Below, piece after piece: positions 62,892 to 64,000 of a stretch of 64,000 bases of DNA. The notes under the pieces are model-generated. The model was not told the origin of the DNA, ran no database searches, and saw nothing but the letters and a program-made list of their open reading frames with translations. The position numbers and the translations under genes were made by a program. Where the stretch lies: positions 1,984,001-2,048,000 of the forward strand of contig NZ_CP109090.1 of assembly GCF_035917575.1 (NCBI RefSeq). Direction: 5' to 3'. The DNA comes from Streptomyces sp. NBC_01788. Lineage in GTDB: Bacteria > Actinomycetota > Actinomycetes > Streptomycetales > Streptomycetaceae. Positions within the stretch are counted from its first letter, which is position 1; the number at the start of each line of letters is the position of its first letter.

Positions 62892-63511
62892 ACCGTGTCG
62901 TCCACCCGATCGAGCAGGAGTCGTTCCGGCGGCTGCGCGCCCGCCTGGACACCTCGCACTTCGCGCCGCTGACGCGGGCGGTGGTGGAGCGGGTCGTTCA
63001 TTCCTCCGCCGACCTGGAGTACGCGTCCGACCTCGTCATGGACGAGGGCGAGCTGCTGACGGCGCACGCCGCGCTGCACGCGGGGGCTCCCGTGGTCGCG
63101 GACGTGGAGATGGTGGCCGCCGGGATCACCCGGCGCGAGACCGTCTGCCGGCTCAAGGGCGCCAGGTCGGGTCCCGGGATGACCCGCTCCGCGCACGCGA
63201 TCCGGCTGGCGTACGAGGACGTCGGCCCGGGCGCGCTCTGGGTGATCGGCTGCGCGCCGACCGCCCTGGAGGAGCTGCTGAAGCTGAACGCCGCCCCCGC
63301 GCTCGTCATCGGCCTGCCCGTCGGTTTCGTCGGGGCGGCCGAGTCCAAGGCCGCGTTGCGCGAGAGCGGGCTGCCCGCCGTGAGCAACGTGTCCGAGAAG
63401 GGCGGTTCGGCGGTCGCTGCGGCCGCGCTCAACGCCCTTCTGTACCAACCCAGTTCGTTTGAATCGCCTGAACCGCTCGCATCGCTTGAATCGCTCGAGG
63501 AGACCCTGTGA
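62888..63511 (+). CDS. cobH: Precorrin-8X methylmutase CobH
   Basis: 207 residues from GTG 62888 (GTGA). Signatures: IEQESFRRLRARLDTSHF (~8-25), ERVVHSSADLEYASDL (His of the active site, ~36), DVEMVAAGITRR and GLPVGFVGAAESKAALRES. It moves the methyl group from C11 to C12, giving hydrogenobyrinic acid. The C-terminal ~20 residues (FESPEPLASLESLEETL) come from a degenerate TTGAATCGC-like repeat and are probably unstructured. Confidence 0.95.
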   Translation: MNRVVHPIEQESFRRLRARLDTSHFAPLTRAVVERVVHSSADLEYASDLVMDEGELLTAHAALHAGAPVVADVEMVAAGITRRETVCRLKGARSGPGMTRSAHAIRLAYEDVGPGALWVIGCAPTALEELLKLNAAPALVIGLPVGFVGAAESKAALRESGLPAVSNVSEKGGSAVAAAALNALLYQPSSFESPEPLASLESLEETL

Positions 63512-64000
63512 CCACCCCGCCGCCGCCCGCTCTGCTCATCGCCGGTCACGGCACCCGGGACGACGCCGGAGCCGAGGCGTTCCGCGACTTCGTACGGGAG
63601 TTGGGGCGCCGTCACCCCGAACTGCCCGTCGCGGGCGGCTTCATCGAACTGTCCCCGCCGCCGCTGGGCGAGGCCGTCGCCGAGCTGGTGGAGCGGGGCG
63701 TACGCCGGTTCGCCGCCGTACCGCTGATGCTGGTGTCCGCAGGGCACGCCAAGGGCGACATTCCGGCGGCGCTGGCCCGTGAGAAGGAACGGCACCCGGG
63801 GATCTCGTACACCTACGGCCGGCCGCTGGGCCCGCACCCCTCACTTCTGCGGGTGCTGGAGCGGCGGCTGGACGAGGCGGTCGATCCGTCCTGGGACCGC
63901 TCCGAGGTGACGGTGCTGCTGGTCGGGCGCGGCTCGACCGACCCGGACGCCAACGCCGAGGTGCACAAGGCGGCGCGGCTGCTGTGGGAGGGACGTGGGT
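63508..64000 (+). CDS. cbiX: CbiX-type sirohydrochlorin/cobalt chelatase (3' end cut by window)
   Basis: 164 codons are visible from GTG 63508 (GTGA overlap with cobH); the frame is open at the right edge. Class II chelatase motifs: LLIAGHGTRDDAGAEAF at the start with the metal-binding His, FIELSPPPLGEAV, AVPLMLVSAGHAKGDIPAAL with the second His, and a second-half VLLVGRGSTDPDANAE, so it is the long two-domain CbiX form. It inserts Co2+ or Fe2+ into sirohydrochlorin. Beside an aerobic-type CobN it may serve sirohaem synthesis instead. Confidence 0.9.
   Translation, partial: MTTPPPPALLIAGHGTRDDAGAEAFRDFVRELGRRHPELPVAGGFIELSPPPLGEAVAELVERGVRRFAAVPLMLVSAGHAKGDIPAALAREKERHPGISYTYGRPLGPHPSLLRVLERRLDEAVDPSWDRSEVTVLLVGRGSTDPDANAEVHKAARLLWEGRG

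Overview
The window is typical of Streptomyces: very GC-rich, with frequent GTG starts and ATGA/GTGA translational overlaps. Marker genes fit the same genus: the GATC-binding nucleoid protein Gbn, an XRE-DUF5753/DUF397 pair, an Asp23/AmaP operon and the S. coelicolor-like order tyrS - moaA - actP - subtilases - asp23 - gbn - pitH1 - cob. I saw no tRNA or rRNA gene. Both ends cut through genes.

Left end (1-15.9 kb) is an accessory region. It starts with a HicA/HicB-like toxin-antitoxin pair, then an ATPase / XRE-DUF5753 / DUF397 regulatory triad, and then a translationally coupled three-gene operon on the minus strand (15706 to 2806). That operon encodes a 1772-residue DEAH-type helicase with a C-terminal DUF1998 region, a SNF2-type helicase and a 1484-residue Eco57I-type adenine methylase. 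Its parts resemble DISARM, but the DrmA- and DrmB-like halves are joined in one chain (as in Druantia DruE) and no separate DrmC phospholipase-D protein or 5-methylcytosine methylase is visible. I read it as a reduced or variant anti-phage system and as the best candidate for an undescribed system here.

Middle (16-47 kb) is conserved Streptomyces core: tldD-tldE, tyrS, a GlsB-type membrane protein, DUF3099, moaA, actP with its DUF485 partner, two tandem secreted subtilases, a CaiB/BaiF CoA-transferase homologue, CopD, a VIT1/CCC1 transporter, a DEDDh exonuclease with BRCT, SURF1, an atypical SDR, the Asp23/AmaP cell-envelope operon, an enoyl-CoA hydratase, gbn, an ABC-F protein preceded by a possible leader peptide, an unknown 607-residue protein, hydrolases, an aldolase and the phosphate transporter pitH1.

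Right end (46.9-64 kb) is a cobalamin cluster. A B12 riboswitch and a possible 19-codon leader ORF lead into cobD-cobQ-cobN; then come a chelatase ChlI/ChlD fusion, cobO, cobB and cobI; after an antisense ZIP transporter come cobM, cobL, a cbiG-cobJ fusion, cobH and a truncated cbiX. Almost all the cob genes overlap by 1 to 7 bases. The gap between cobN and the chelatase gene holds a degenerate three-repeat type I-E-like CRISPR remnant, flanked by coding sequence with unusually relaxed codon use. cobQ carries an in-frame insertion of a GC-rich hairpin repeat.
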